Below, piece by piece: positions 1 through 7,524 of a stretch of DNA of 15,814 nt. A program made the translations under genes and the position numbers. Position 1 is the stretch's first letter; each line of letters starts with the position of its first letter. Source of the DNA: Pseudomonadota bacterium (GTDB taxonomy: Bacteria > Pseudomonadota > Alphaproteobacteria > Paracaedibacterales > CAITNM01); assembly GCA_026400695.1 (NCBI GenBank), contig JAPLON010000144.1, positions 1 to 15,814 of the forward strand, given 5' to 3'. Below the pieces are notes generated by a model, which was given only the letters and a program-made list of their open reading frames with translations, did no database searches and had not been told where the DNA came from.

Positions 1-28
1 GAACGCAAGTTGTAGTTCATGTTTGTGT

Positions 29-400
29 ATGTCACTCGAAGCCTATTTTTCGATACTGGTTTTTTTGGCCGTTGCATTTGGTTTCGCAGCCCTTCTGTTA
101 GGGCTTTCCTGGTTACGTGGAAAACAAAACCCATACAAACAAAAACGAACTCCTTATGAATGCGGGTTTGACGCCTTTGACCTACCAACGCAAAATGCTC
201 GCAAACAATTTGATGTGCAATTTTATTTAGTTGCGATCTTATTTATTATTTTCGATTTAGAAATTGCTTTTTTGTTTCCTTGGGCAATATCACTAGAAAC
301 CATTGGCTGGCCAGGATTTTGGTCAATGATGATTTTTTTAAGTGTTCTTACTGTTGGATTTATATATGAATGGCGCAAAGGTGCCTTAGATTGGCGCTGA
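29..400 (+). CDS. nuoA: NADH-quinone oxidoreductase subunit A
   Basis: NuoA is a small membrane subunit of respiratory complex I, sitting at the junction of the peripheral arm and the membrane arm. The protein (123 residues) has the expected three hydrophobic segments: near the N-terminus, the middle (FYLVAILFIIFDLEIAFLFP) and the C-terminus. The conserved loop between the first two includes YECGFDAFD, with the family's conserved Cys, and a QFDVQFY stretch. I chose the ATG at 29; a TTG two codons upstream is in frame, but nothing favours it and no clear ribosome binding site is visible for either. A single base separates its stop from nuoB, so the two are co-transcribed. The promoter and any upstream gene lie outside the window. 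Family assignment is secure. Confidence 0.95.
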   Translation: MSLEAYFSILVFLAVAFGFAALLLGLSWLRGKQNPYKQKRTPYECGFDAFDLPTQNARKQFDVQFYLVAILFIIFDLEIAFLFPWAISLETIGWPGFWSMMIFLSVLTVGFIYEWRKGALDWR

Positions 401-401
401 T

Positions 402-971
402 ATGACAACAGAAAAACTTGAAAATCTTAAGAATTTTTTACCAGCCAATCTGCAAGATGAAGCCGCAATGTTTCAAGCTATTAATCAAGAAATCTCAAAC
501 AAGGGCTACATTTTAACTAAGCTTGATCAAGTTGCTGCTTGGGCACAAAGCGGATCCTTATGGCCAATGACTTTTGGTTTAGCATGTTGTGCTGTGGAAA
601 TGATGCACAGTGCGGCCAGTCGTTACGACCTTGATCGTTTCGGCTTAGTATTCCGCCCCAGCCCTAGACAATCTGATGTCATGATTGTTGCTGGAACTTT
701 AACCAATAAAATGGCCCCAGCTTTACGCAGGGTATATGACCAAATGCCAGAGCCGCGCTGGGTAATTTCCATGGGAAGCTGCGCCAATGGTGGCGGGTAT
801 TATCATTACTCTTATTCAGTAACCCGTGGATGCGATAGAATAGTTCCCGTAGACGTTTACGTTCCGGGATGCCCCCCTACAGCAGAAGCACTAGTATATG
901 GAATTATGCTATTACAGCAAAAAATTACCGGAAAAATAGGCAAAAACTTAAACAACACTCTGAATTTTTGA
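402..971 (+). CDS. nuoB: NADH-quinone oxidoreductase subunit B
   Basis: NuoB carries the terminal iron-sulfur cluster N2 of complex I and passes electrons to quinone at the interface with NuoD. The 189-residue protein shows the four expected ligands: adjacent Cys62-Cys63 in GLACCAVEMMH, Cys127 in GSCANGGGYYHYSYS, and Cys157 in YVPGCPPTAEAL. The ATG start lies one base after the nuoA stop. The C-terminal tail after about residue 172 (KITGKIGKNLNNTLNF) is family-variable. The 3' end overlaps the convergent glycosyltransferase gene by 24 bp, with no hairpin terminator visible between them. In most Alphaproteobacteria nuoC and nuoD follow directly; here they do not, so the rest of the complex must be encoded elsewhere if complex I is complete. 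Confidence 0.97.
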   Translation: MTTEKLENLKNFLPANLQDEAAMFQAINQEISNKGYILTKLDQVAAWAQSGSLWPMTFGLACCAVEMMHSAASRYDLDRFGLVFRPSPRQSDVMIVAGTLTNKMAPALRRVYDQMPEPRWVISMGSCANGGGYYHYSYSVTRGCDRIVPVDVYVPGCPPTAEALVYGIMLLQQKITGKIGKNLNNTLNF

Positions 972-1913
972 AATTTTATAAATAAACCAAAAATGCAAAA
1001 GCTGTAACAAAACATAAATTCCACAAACTACCGGAATAAGTTTGCGATCTAAAAATAAAGATTGCGCGCCCAAAGCTAGCAAACAATTCAGCCCTAAATA
1101 AACTAAGGTTACTAAGCTGTGGCTTTTAAAAAATCTTGCTTGATGATGAAAACCATAATCCCCAAACGAGGACACTACCGAACGTTTTTCCAAAAACCGC
1201 CTAATAAGCGTAAACGTTACATCCCCCCAAGCAAAAGCTAATGGAAAAAGGGCAAACAATATAAAACTATCTTTGTTTAATAACGTACTTGGAAATTCAT
1301 TTTGCAATGGAGCTAGGTAAAAAATAATCGCAAAATATGAAAAACCTAAAATCGTACTACCAGTATCCCCCATAAATAAATGCGACTTAGGAAAATTAAA
1401 TAGTAAGTAAATTAAAACGCTAATCCACAAAATCCAAAATACACTATTGTCGCCAGCAAAACCTGCGAGCAAGAACCCTGTCGTTAATAACCATTGGCTA
1501 GCAAGTAATCCGTTTAAACCATCTAAAAAGTTACATACGTTAATTAACCCTACACCTACAAAAAACCAAACTATATATTCTACAGGACTTAAGTTCTGCG
1601 ATAGTAACACTAACCCAACCACTAAAGCATGACTAACTAAGCGAATTTTATAACTAAGCTCACGCCAATCATCAGCAAAACCTATTACCGTTAGTAGACC
1701 TAGACCAATAACAAAGTTTAAAGGAACTGTAGCAAGATTTGAGCTACATATGTAAAAGCAAATAAAAACACAACTTAGGCATATACCTGCTGCGGTTGGA
1801 GTGGGGCTAGCATGCGCCGAACGATAGTTAGGAACATCTTTAATGCCAACCATTTTCCATACACCAAGCAAAACAGTCGTAGCAATTGCTGCAATTATCC
1901 ATTGAATAATCAT
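948..1913 (-). CDS. MraY/WecA-family undecaprenyl-phosphate glycosyl-1-phosphate transferase
   Basis: This integral membrane enzyme would transfer a sugar-1-phosphate (typically an N-acetylhexosamine) from a UDP-sugar to undecaprenyl phosphate, starting a lipid-linked glycan. The 321-residue protein is hydrophobic throughout with about ten membrane segments. Family motifs run in order: DVPNYRSAHASPTPT near residues 26-40, the catalytic-site Asp pair D81-D82 in GFADDWRE, NVCNFLDGLNGL (125-136), MGDTGST (181-187), and a late cytoplasmic His motif GDYGFHHQAR (251-260). The first motif ends PTPTAAG where the family usually has PTPRGGG, a mild divergence. It resembles the WecA/WbpL branch (O-antigen or similar glycan) more than MraY, but the exact sugar cannot be told from sequence. 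Its ATG overlaps the stop of the upstream methyltransferase (ATGA), so they form a two-gene operon. Confidence 0.88.
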   Translation of the reverse strand: MIIQWIIAAIATTVLLGVWKMVGIKDVPNYRSAHASPTPTAAGICLSCVFICFYICSSNLATVPLNFVIGLGLLTVIGFADDWRELSYKIRLVSHALVVGLVLLSQNLSPVEYIVWFFVGVGLINVCNFLDGLNGLLASQWLLTTGFLLAGFAGDNSVFWILWISVLIYLLFNFPKSHLFMGDTGSTILGFSYFAIIFYLAPLQNEFPSTLLNKDSFILFALFPLAFAWGDVTFTLIRRFLEKRSVVSSFGDYGFHHQARFFKSHSLVTLVYLGLNCLLALGAQSLFLDRKLIPVVCGIYVLLQLLHFWFIYKISKIQSVV

Positions 1914-2677
1914 GCTAACAACAATTCTAAGTTTAAATGGTGACCATTTTTTAACAACGCATCTGCTTCTTGAGTAAATGAACCATCAGCATTATGTAAT
2001 ACCATACCCGGTAGCAAATTTAGCCCGCCTTTTGATCCTTTTACACCTTGCACTATAACAAGTTTAGCAATTTGACCACTGTAGGGCCAAAATGGAAAAA
2101 TCTTAATGTCACCAACCTTGCCATAAAATAAACATAACAACTTGTCCAACATTTCAACACGATAGATGAAGGTGATTTTACCAGATGGCTTTAACATTAA
2201 TAGAGAAAACTTTAACCATCCTTCCATGTCAAAATCACTTTCATGATTGCTCAATCCCTTATTAGTTACCGGAGATACCCTTCCACGAGTACTTTCAAAA
2301 TAAGGTGGATTAGAAATTACTTGGCTATAGCTACCAGCTGCCAAACGTGGCGGTGGACTTTGCAAATCCCCATGAAGAATTTCAACGCGGTCACGTAAAT
2401 TGTTAAGAACAATATTATCGTTAGCCAAGCGCACCAAATCTTTTTGGCGCTCTATCCCCATAATTCGGCAATGGGGTAAACGTGTCGCCAGGCACAATCC
2501 AGCTGCACCCACTCCTGCACCTACATCTAAGATTGTTTCACCTGGCTCAGCATTAACAGATGCAGCTAATAATAATGGGTCAATCGCTACCCTATAACCT
2601 TGAGCAGGTTGGCGTAGAGCTATTCTCCCCCCTAACAGTAAATCTTGGGTAAACGCATTTTCCAATTGCTCTTTCAC
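1910..2677 (-). CDS. tRNA1(Val) A37 N6-methyltransferase-like protein (TrmN6 family)
   Basis: This is a class I SAM-dependent N6-adenine methyltransferase of the COG4123/TrmN6 family, whose E. coli member modifies A37 of tRNA-Val. The 255-residue protein has the SAM-binding motif ILDVGAGVGAAGLCLATR (49-66), an acidic motif II region near GIERQ (74-78), and the N6-adenine catalytic motif NPPYF (123-127). The N-terminal FTQDLLLGGRIALRQPAQGY matches the usual opening of this family, which supports the chosen ATG. It overlaps the glycosyltransferase downstream by four bases and is divergent from the polyprenyl synthase, sharing a 70-bp intergenic region. Related members methylate other substrates such as rRNA or protein Gln in NPPY contexts, so the tRNA target is inferred from family resemblance. 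Confidence 0.82.
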   Translation of the reverse strand: MKEQLENAFTQDLLLGGRIALRQPAQGYRVAIDPLLLAASVNAEPGETILDVGAGVGAAGLCLATRLPHCRIMGIERQKDLVRLANDNIVLNNLRDRVEILHGDLQSPPPRLAAGSYSQVISNPPYFESTRGRVSPVTNKGLSNHESDFDMEGWLKFSLLMLKPSGKITFIYRVEMLDKLLCLFYGKVGDIKIFPFWPYSGQIAKLVIVQGVKGSKGGLNLLPGMVLHNADGSFTQEADALLKNGHHLNLELLLA

Positions 2678-2747
2678 AAAATACTATCCTGAGAGGGTTA
2701 AACAGGCTAAATTATACTGGAAAATTCACTATGTTGGATAGGTTGAT

Positions 2748-3716
2748 TTGTTGCATGCGTCCCAAATTGTTTTAGATCCCATTAAACAATTAAGAAATGA
2801 CTTTAAAAATGGTTTGCAACAAGTAGATAATCTAATTCTAGATAGTGTTTCAACCAACGAACCCTTAGTACAAACTATTGCAAAAACCTTGATTTCTGCG
2901 GGTGGCAAGCGCATACGCCCATTGCTGTGTTTAGCGTCTGGACAATTAGTTGGCACCCTTAATCAAAATAGTATTTATTTAGCAGCTGCAGTTGAGTTAA
3001 TTCATGTAGCAACCCTTTTGCATGATGATGTGGTCGACGAATCACCCCTGCGCCGCGGTCAACAAACAGCGAACATGATCTGGGGGAACAAACCTAGTAT
3101 TTTGGTGGGTGATTTTTTATTTGCTAAAGCTTTCCAATTAATGGTTAAAACTGAAAATATTCAATTTTTAGATATTTTATCCAATGCATCTTCTAAAATT
3201 AGCGAGGGAGAGGTTACCCAGCTACGCTGCTTTAATGCTCTAGATTTAAGCGTTGAAAGTTACCTAGAAATTACTGAGCACAAAACTGCCACTTTATTTT
3301 CAGCTGCGTGTAATACTGGTGCTATGGCCGCAGGAGCTGACAAAAGTACTGCTTATAAAATATCTCAATTTGGTAAATTTTTTGGACTAATGTACCAAAT
3401 CATTGACGATATTAATGATTACATAACAACTAACCGCGGAAAATCGCAAGGAGATGATTATCAGGAAGGTAAAGTGACCTTACCTGTATTGCTAGCATTT
3501 CAAGATGATCCTGACAAAGCCTTTTGGCACCAATGTTTTAGTAGTGATAACCAGCCACCTTTTGAACAAGCACTTGAACGCTTACACAAGTTTGATTCCT
3601 TTAGAAAATGTAGGGCAATCGCAAAAATTTATGGGAAACAGGCGCAAGAATGCCTACAACCAATTGCAAATGATATCTCTTATTTGATGCAAGCGTTGGT
3701 AGAATCTTCACTTTAG
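2748..3716 (+). CDS. ispB: trans-polyprenyl diphosphate synthase (octaprenyl type)
   Basis: The enzyme elongates farnesyl diphosphate with isopentenyl diphosphate to make the long side chain of ubiquinone. The protein (322 residues, normal for the family) has GGKRIRP (52-58), the first Asp-rich motif HDDVVDESPLRRG (D93, D94, D97), an EGEV-type region (153-156), and the second Asp-rich motif QIIDDINDY (D220, D221, D224). The start is a TTG at 2748 preceded by a GGATAGG ribosome binding site ending at 2742. The frame is closed by a stop at 2739, and no in-frame ATG fits. A possible -10 box TATACT lies at 2713-2718, without a convincing -35. Chain length (C40 versus shorter or longer) cannot be fixed by eye. 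Large RNA candidate and icd follow downstream on the same strand. Confidence 0.9.
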   Translation: MLHASQIVLDPIKQLRNDFKNGLQQVDNLILDSVSTNEPLVQTIAKTLISAGGKRIRPLLCLASGQLVGTLNQNSIYLAAAVELIHVATLLHDDVVDESPLRRGQQTANMIWGNKPSILVGDFLFAKAFQLMVKTENIQFLDILSNASSKISEGEVTQLRCFNALDLSVESYLEITEHKTATLFSAACNTGAMAAGADKSTAYKISQFGKFFGLMYQIIDDINDYITTNRGKSQGDDYQEGKVTLPVLLAFQDDPDKAFWHQCFSSDNQPPFEQALERLHKFDSFRKCRAIAKIYGKQAQECLQPIANDISYLMQALVESSL

Positions 3717-3780
3717 AAGTTAGTCTAGAAGGGTATACTTTTCTAAAATTTTAATAAAATTACATGGGACATTTTAATTT

Positions 3781-3808
3781 TTGCAAGCTCATGAAATATT
3801 ATGATAAT
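3781..3808 (+). promoter_or_regulatory. Putative sigma-70-type promoter of the structured RNA
   Basis: TTGCAA at 3781-3786 and GATAAT at 3803-3808 are separated by 16 bp, a good vegetative promoter match. The predicted start is near G3815, just ahead of GGGAGCC and of the first long hairpin. It lies 64 bp past the ispB stop, so it would drive the non-coding region independently. No transcript data are available to support it. Confidence 0.45.
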
Positions 3809-3814
3809 TTTAAA

Positions 3815-4405
3815 GGGAGCCAAGGAACCAACTGCAGATGGTTTCATTAAAGAACTCTTAAAGGCCACCCCTATAAGAAGTTCTTTAAATTGGTTCCTGT
3901 TAGATTTTTGATCTTTGCGCATGACCAAATACTTAACAGAAATACACTTAAAACAAAAGAGTACACACCGCACCGTGTAAGTTACGGTGTTCCATCACGC
4001 AGGCAAATCATGTTTCCCCAAACATGCCTTTATTGGAGCACTGCTACCCAATGTACATATTGTGAAGGGGTTAACATCACAAAAATGTGCAAATTGGATG
4101 ACCAATTTGTGGTTAGACATAATCACAAATAAAAAAACCAAAGGCAATGTGTTTGATCGCACATTATCAAAGTGCCAACGCTTAGATGACAACGTTTTCG
4201 CGTCATCCCTGACGAGGCGTAAAGCGCTGAGATCCTGGATCTAAAACGGATAGTCCTAAGTCTTAACTGCTGGCTTTGTTAAAAAGCCCAAGCAGTTTGT
4301 GGTCTCAATTGTACCTAGCAAGTACATGACCCAAAGTATTTAAATACAAGGGTCAGAGATAACAAGCTCAAATACTGAGCTAACTTACACGGTGTGGAAC
4401 TCTTT
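3815..4405 (+). ncRNA. Candidate large structured non-coding RNA, family unrecognised
   Basis: This stretch has no convincing protein gene but is full of hairpins. A 5' nested hairpin pairs 3823-3831 with 3890-3898, and inside it 3849-3856 with 3879-3886 and 3857-3860 with 3874-3877. A long-range helix then encloses the rest: 3972-3984 with 4381-4393 (13 perfect pairs), extended outward by AAAGAGT 3956-3962 with ACTCTTT 4399-4405. Inside are local stems: 4009-4015/4020-4026; 4032-4036/4048-4052; 4060-4065/4077-4082; 4090-4097/4102-4109; 4107-4114/4121-4128 (alternative to the previous one); 4152-4157/4166-4171 inside 4143-4146/4173-4176; 4185-4190/4202-4207 inside 4178-4181/4217-4220; 4265-4277/4283-4297; 4310-4314/4322-4326; 4327-4332/4350-4355; 4365-4370/4376-4381. 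The pair G4112 with T4123 works as G-U only in plus-strand RNA. RNase P, tmRNA, SRP and group I/II intron signatures were looked for and not seen. The 3' end is uncertain. The 114 bases from 4406 to the icd ATG hold only AT-rich sequence. A very long icd leader is the main alternative. Confidence 0.6.
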
Positions 4406-4519
4406 AAAAACGAAAAGAAAAAAAGAGATAGTAAAAATGGAACGATAGAATACGACTATTTTTAAATTTTCAAATTCTTGTGCTAGGCTTGTCACATTGA
4501 ATTTTAGTTGAATAGTAAT

Positions 4520-5959
4520 ATGACAGCACATAATATCACTTTAATTCCTGGCGATGGTATCGGCCCTGAAGTAACCAAAGCTGCACGCAAAATTATTGAC
4601 GCCACTGGCATAAAAATTAACTGGGAAATTTGCGAAGCAGGAGCAGAAGTTTTCAAAAAAGGCAAAGCCACTGGAGTTCCACAAGAAACAATTGATTCAA
4701 TTAATAAAAATAAAATAGCTCTTAAAGGACCGCTTGAAACACCCGTGGGTTTTGGTGAAAAAAGCGCCAACGTTACATTACGCAAAATGTTTGAAACTTA
4801 TGGTAATATCCGTCCGGTTCGTGAATTTCCTGGGGTTAAAACTCCATATAGTAGACGCAATATTGATCTAGTAATCGTACGTGAAAATGTTGAAGATCTT
4901 TACGCTGGTATTGAGCACATGCAAACCCCAAATGTAGCACAGTGTTTAAAGCTTATCTCACGCAAAGGTTGTGAAAAAATTGTACGACTCGGTTTTGAAT
5001 TTGCACGCAGCCAGGGGCGTAAAACCATACACTGCGCCACCAAAGCCAACATCATGAAATTTAGCGAAGGCATGCTAAAGCGTACTTTTGAAGAAATTGC
5101 CAAAGAATACCCGGACCTTAAGGCAGAGCATATTATCGTTGATAATTGCGCTCATCAATTAGTTAAAAAACCAGAACAATTTGAAGTAATTGTTACAACT
5201 AATATGAATGGAGATATTTTAAGCGATTTATCATCAGCACTAATTGGTGGTTTAGGTTTTGCCCCTGGCGCTAACATTGGTGATAATGCTTGTATTTTTG
5301 AAGCAGTACACGGCTCAGCCCCCAAATATGCTGGAAAAAATACGATTAATCCTATGGCTGTTATTCTTTCAGGAGTCATGATGCTACGCCATTTAGGAGA
5401 ATTTAAGCATGCCCTCGATATTGAGCACGCATTATTTGTAACTTGCGCTGTGGATAAAGTACTTACCCGCGATGTTGTAGGGGATGCAAATGCAGCATCT
5501 ACCACTTTATTTACAGACACAGTTATTAAAAATCTTGGAAAAAGGTTAGATGGCGTTGTTGATCGCCCTTATAAACCATTAAATATAGACAATTCAAACA
5601 TTCCTATAGCCTCAATAAAACCAAAAGAGCGCTTTGTTGAAGGGGTTGATGTATTTATAGAAAATATCAAACCAATTGTTGAACTAGGTAAAGCCATGGA
5701 ACAAGCGGCAGCTGCTGCATCCATGAAATTAAAACTTGTTACTTGCCGTGGTATGAAAGTTTACCCATTAACCACAAACTCTGTTCCTGATTTAACAGAC
5801 CAAGTGACTGCGCGCTTTGCAGGAAATGGCCCGCTTGATGATAGTCAAATTCAAAAAATTATCACAGAAGTTGGTAAGGTTGCAAACTGGTCGCACATTG
5901 AAAAGCTTCATGTTTTCGATGGAAAACCAGGATATACTAGAGCACATGGGGAAGAATAA
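4520..5959 (+). CDS. icd: NADP-dependent isocitrate dehydrogenase, alphaproteobacterial long type
   Basis: The enzyme oxidatively decarboxylates isocitrate to 2-oxoglutarate in the TCA cycle. The N-terminal part shows NITLIPGDGIGPEV (5-18), the isocitrate-binding run SANVTLRK (82-89) with R88, then R98 and R121. The metal-binding MNGDILSDLSS and the cofactor loop HGSAPKYAGKNTINP follow. The Lys-Tyr after HGSAP matches the NADP-determining pair of the E. coli enzyme; NAD enzymes of this superfamily usually have Asp-Ile there. After about residue 340 comes a C-terminal extension (MKLKLVTCRG onward) like that of the Thermus and rickettsial long-form enzymes; total length is 479 residues. I chose the ATG at 4520 over an in-frame TTG at 4508 because the conserved region starts right after it; the ribosome binding site is weak. 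A rho-independent hairpin follows. Confidence 0.95.
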   Translation: MTAHNITLIPGDGIGPEVTKAARKIIDATGIKINWEICEAGAEVFKKGKATGVPQETIDSINKNKIALKGPLETPVGFGEKSANVTLRKMFETYGNIRPVREFPGVKTPYSRRNIDLVIVRENVEDLYAGIEHMQTPNVAQCLKLISRKGCEKIVRLGFEFARSQGRKTIHCATKANIMKFSEGMLKRTFEEIAKEYPDLKAEHIIVDNCAHQLVKKPEQFEVIVTTNMNGDILSDLSSALIGGLGFAPGANIGDNACIFEAVHGSAPKYAGKNTINPMAVILSGVMMLRHLGEFKHALDIEHALFVTCAVDKVLTRDVVGDANAASTTLFTDTVIKNLGKRLDGVVDRPYKPLNIDNSNIPIASIKPKERFVEGVDVFIENIKPIVELGKAMEQAAAAASMKLKLVTCRGMKVYPLTTNSVPDLTDQVTARFAGNGPLDDSQIQKIITEVGKVANWSHIEKLHVFDGKPGYTRAHGEE

Positions 5960-5964
5960 TTTAT

Positions 5965-5995
5965 TAAAAAAGGGCGCCAAAAGCGCCCTTAATCT
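5965..5995. terminator. Intrinsic terminator between icd and tuf
   Basis: AAGGGCGC (5970-5977) pairs with GCGCCCTT (5983-5990) around a 5-nt loop. On the minus strand the stem runs into six T residues, so it is a strong terminator for tuf. On the plus strand the tail is only TTAATCTT, weaker, but it probably also stops icd transcription. The two genes converge here. Confidence 0.88.
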
Positions 5996-6012
5996 TACTC
6001 AGGTATCTATAA

Positions 6013-7203
6013 TTATTTTTTAATTTTAGCAACAACACCAGCACCGACGGTACGTCCACCTTCACGAATCGCGAAACGTAGACCCTCATCCATTGCAATT
6101 GGTGCAATCAATTCAACTTGAACATTCACATTATCTCCTGGCATTACCATTTCAACACCTTCCGCTAATGTCACAACTCCCGTTACGTCTGTCGTTCTGA
6201 AATAGAACTGTGGACGGTAGTTTGTAAAAAATGGTGTATGACGACCACCTTCTTCTTTTGTTAAAATATACGCCTCAGCTTCAAAGTTTGTATGTGGAGT
6301 AATTGATCCTGGCTTCGCCAATACTTGACCTCTTTCCACATCTTCTCTCTTTGTTCCACGCAAAAGTGCACCAATGTTATCTCCTGCTTCACCACGGTCA
6401 AGCAATTTACGGAACATTTCTACACCTGTTACAATTGTCTTTGCTGTTGGACGAATCCCAATAATTTCCATTTCATCGCCAACATTTACAACACCACGCT
6501 CTACACGACCTGTAATAACTGTACCGCGACCTGAAATTGAGAACACATCTTCAATTGGCATTAAAAATGGCTTATCAATCGCACGCTCTGGTTGAGGAAT
6601 GTATTCATCAACCGCTGCCATAAGTTTAAGCACAGCTTCTCTGCCAATCGCATCATCACGGCTTTCTAAAGCGCACAATGCTGAACCGCGAATAATTGGA
6701 ATAGTATCACCTGGGAAACCATACAATGAAAGCAATTCACGAATTTCAAGCTCAACTAGATCTGATAATTCTTCATCATCAACCATATCGATTTTGTTCA
6801 TAAACACAACCAATGCTGGAACACCAACCTGACGTGCCAACAAAATGTGTTCACGAGTTTGAGGCATTGGGCCATCTGCTGCAGACACAACAAGAATTGC
6901 TCCATCCATTTGTGCTGCACCCGTGATCATGTTCTTCACATAGTCAGCGTGTCCTGGACAGTCAACGTGCGCATAGTGGCGGTTTGCTGTTTCATATTCA
7001 ACGTGTGCTGTTGAAATGGTAATACCACGAGCTTTTTCTTCTGGGGCTTTATCGATTTGATCGTAAGCCATGAATTTCGCTCCGCCGCTTTCTGCTAGAA
7101 CTTTTGTAATCGCCGCTGTTAATGACGTCTTACCATGGTCAACGTGACCAATCGTTCCTATGTTGCAATGCGGTTTACTTCTTTCAAATTTTTCTTTTGC
7201 CAT
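6013..7203 (-). CDS. tuf: Translation elongation factor Tu
   Basis: EF-Tu is the GTPase that delivers aminoacyl-tRNA to the ribosomal A site. The 396-residue protein is full length, with GTPase motifs GHVDHGKT (19-26), the effector segment RGITI (59-63), DCPGH (81-85) and NKID (136-139). The beta-barrel domains 2 and 3 follow, ending in GAGVVAKIKK. The ATG is preceded by AAGGAA at a normal distance. Upstream on the same strand, 100 bp away, is tRNA-Gly(UCC), a common arrangement for a bacterial tuf gene. The partners that usually follow tuf (tRNA-Trp, secE, nusG, rpl genes) are absent; a terminator stands there instead. Whether there is a second tuf copy cannot be known from this window. Confidence 0.98.
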   Translation of the reverse strand: MAKEKFERSKPHCNIGTIGHVDHGKTSLTAAITKVLAESGGAKFMAYDQIDKAPEEKARGITISTAHVEYETANRHYAHVDCPGHADYVKNMITGAAQMDGAILVVSAADGPMPQTREHILLARQVGVPALVVFMNKIDMVDDEELSDLVELEIRELLSLYGFPGDTIPIIRGSALCALESRDDAIGREAVLKLMAAVDEYIPQPERAIDKPFLMPIEDVFSISGRGTVITGRVERGVVNVGDEMEIIGIRPTAKTIVTGVEMFRKLLDRGEAGDNIGALLRGTKREDVERGQVLAKPGSITPHTNFEAEAYILTKEEGGRHTPFFTNYRPQFYFRTTDVTGVVTLAEGVEMVMPGDNVNVQVELIAPIAMDEGLRFAIREGGRTVGAGVVAKIKK

Positions 7204-7303
7204 AACTAATTCCTTAATAAAATGAAGACCAAAATTTTGATCCAGTTTATCGCGATTGCACAGATTCGTAAATGGGTGAATTTTTCTTAAATGCAGGAAA
7301 TTT

Positions 7304-7377
7304 TGGAGCGGGTGATGGGAATCGAACCCACATAGCCAGCTTGGAAGGCTGGAGCTTTACCACTAAGCTACACCCGC
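7304..7377 (-). tRNA. tRNA-Gly (anticodon UCC)
   Basis: Read on the minus strand, a 7-bp acceptor stem GCGGGTG/CACCCGC closes the cloverleaf. The anticodon stem CCAGC/GCTGG holds the loop CTTCCAA with anticodon TCC (complement of 7343-7345), and the T arm contains GGTTCGATTCC. The discriminator base is T, and the 3' CCA is encoded (complement of 7304-7306). It precedes tuf and is probably co-transcribed with it. It reads GGA and GGG codons. Confidence 0.97.
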
Positions 7378-7403
7378 ATCAGCAACATGCTGTACTTAGC
7401 AAT

Positions 7404-7432
7404 AAACTAAGAGAATTTTTATAAAAGGTCAA
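7404..7432 (-). promoter_or_regulatory. Possible promoter of the tRNA-Gly(UCC)-tuf unit
   Basis: On the minus strand TTGACC (complement of 7427-7432) lies 17 bp ahead of TAGTTT (complement of 7404-7409). The -35 is good and the -10 is poor. Position is right for transcribing the tRNA about 25 bp downstream. Weak call, from pattern only. Confidence 0.3.
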
Positions 7433-7524
7433 GCCACTCAGGTAACATAAATTATTAATTACCTTTTGCCATAATATATAAATTACGCCATATTTACTAC
7501 AATGAAAAAGGGAGGGTGAATATA

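Noticed and set aside
23..28. TTG at 23 as the nuoA start
   Set aside because: It adds only Met-Cys before a normal ATG at 29 and has no ribosome binding site.
3890..4244. Two overlapping small open frames (80 and 85 codons) in the ispB-icd spacer
   Set aside because: They lack ribosome binding sites, have odd Cys/His-rich composition, overlap each other in different frames, and run across the hairpin stems.
3956..4405. A MITE or insertion-sequence remnant with terminal inverted repeats (the ends match over some 25 bases)
   Set aside because: No flanking target-site duplication is visible, no transposase remnant lies inside, and the interior is a series of local hairpins, which fits a structured RNA better. 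A search for other copies in the genome would settle it.
3815..4405. RNase P RNA, tmRNA, or group I/II intron as the identity of the structured region
   Set aside because: The conserved RNase P core (GAGGAAAGTCC, ACAGAA), the tmRNA T-arm and tag, the group I P-Q-R-S order, and group II domain V were not found.
7441..7463. GGTAA...TTACC inverted repeat before pgsA as an operator
   Set aside because: Only 5 bp per arm with an AT-rich 13-base spacer; likely by chance.
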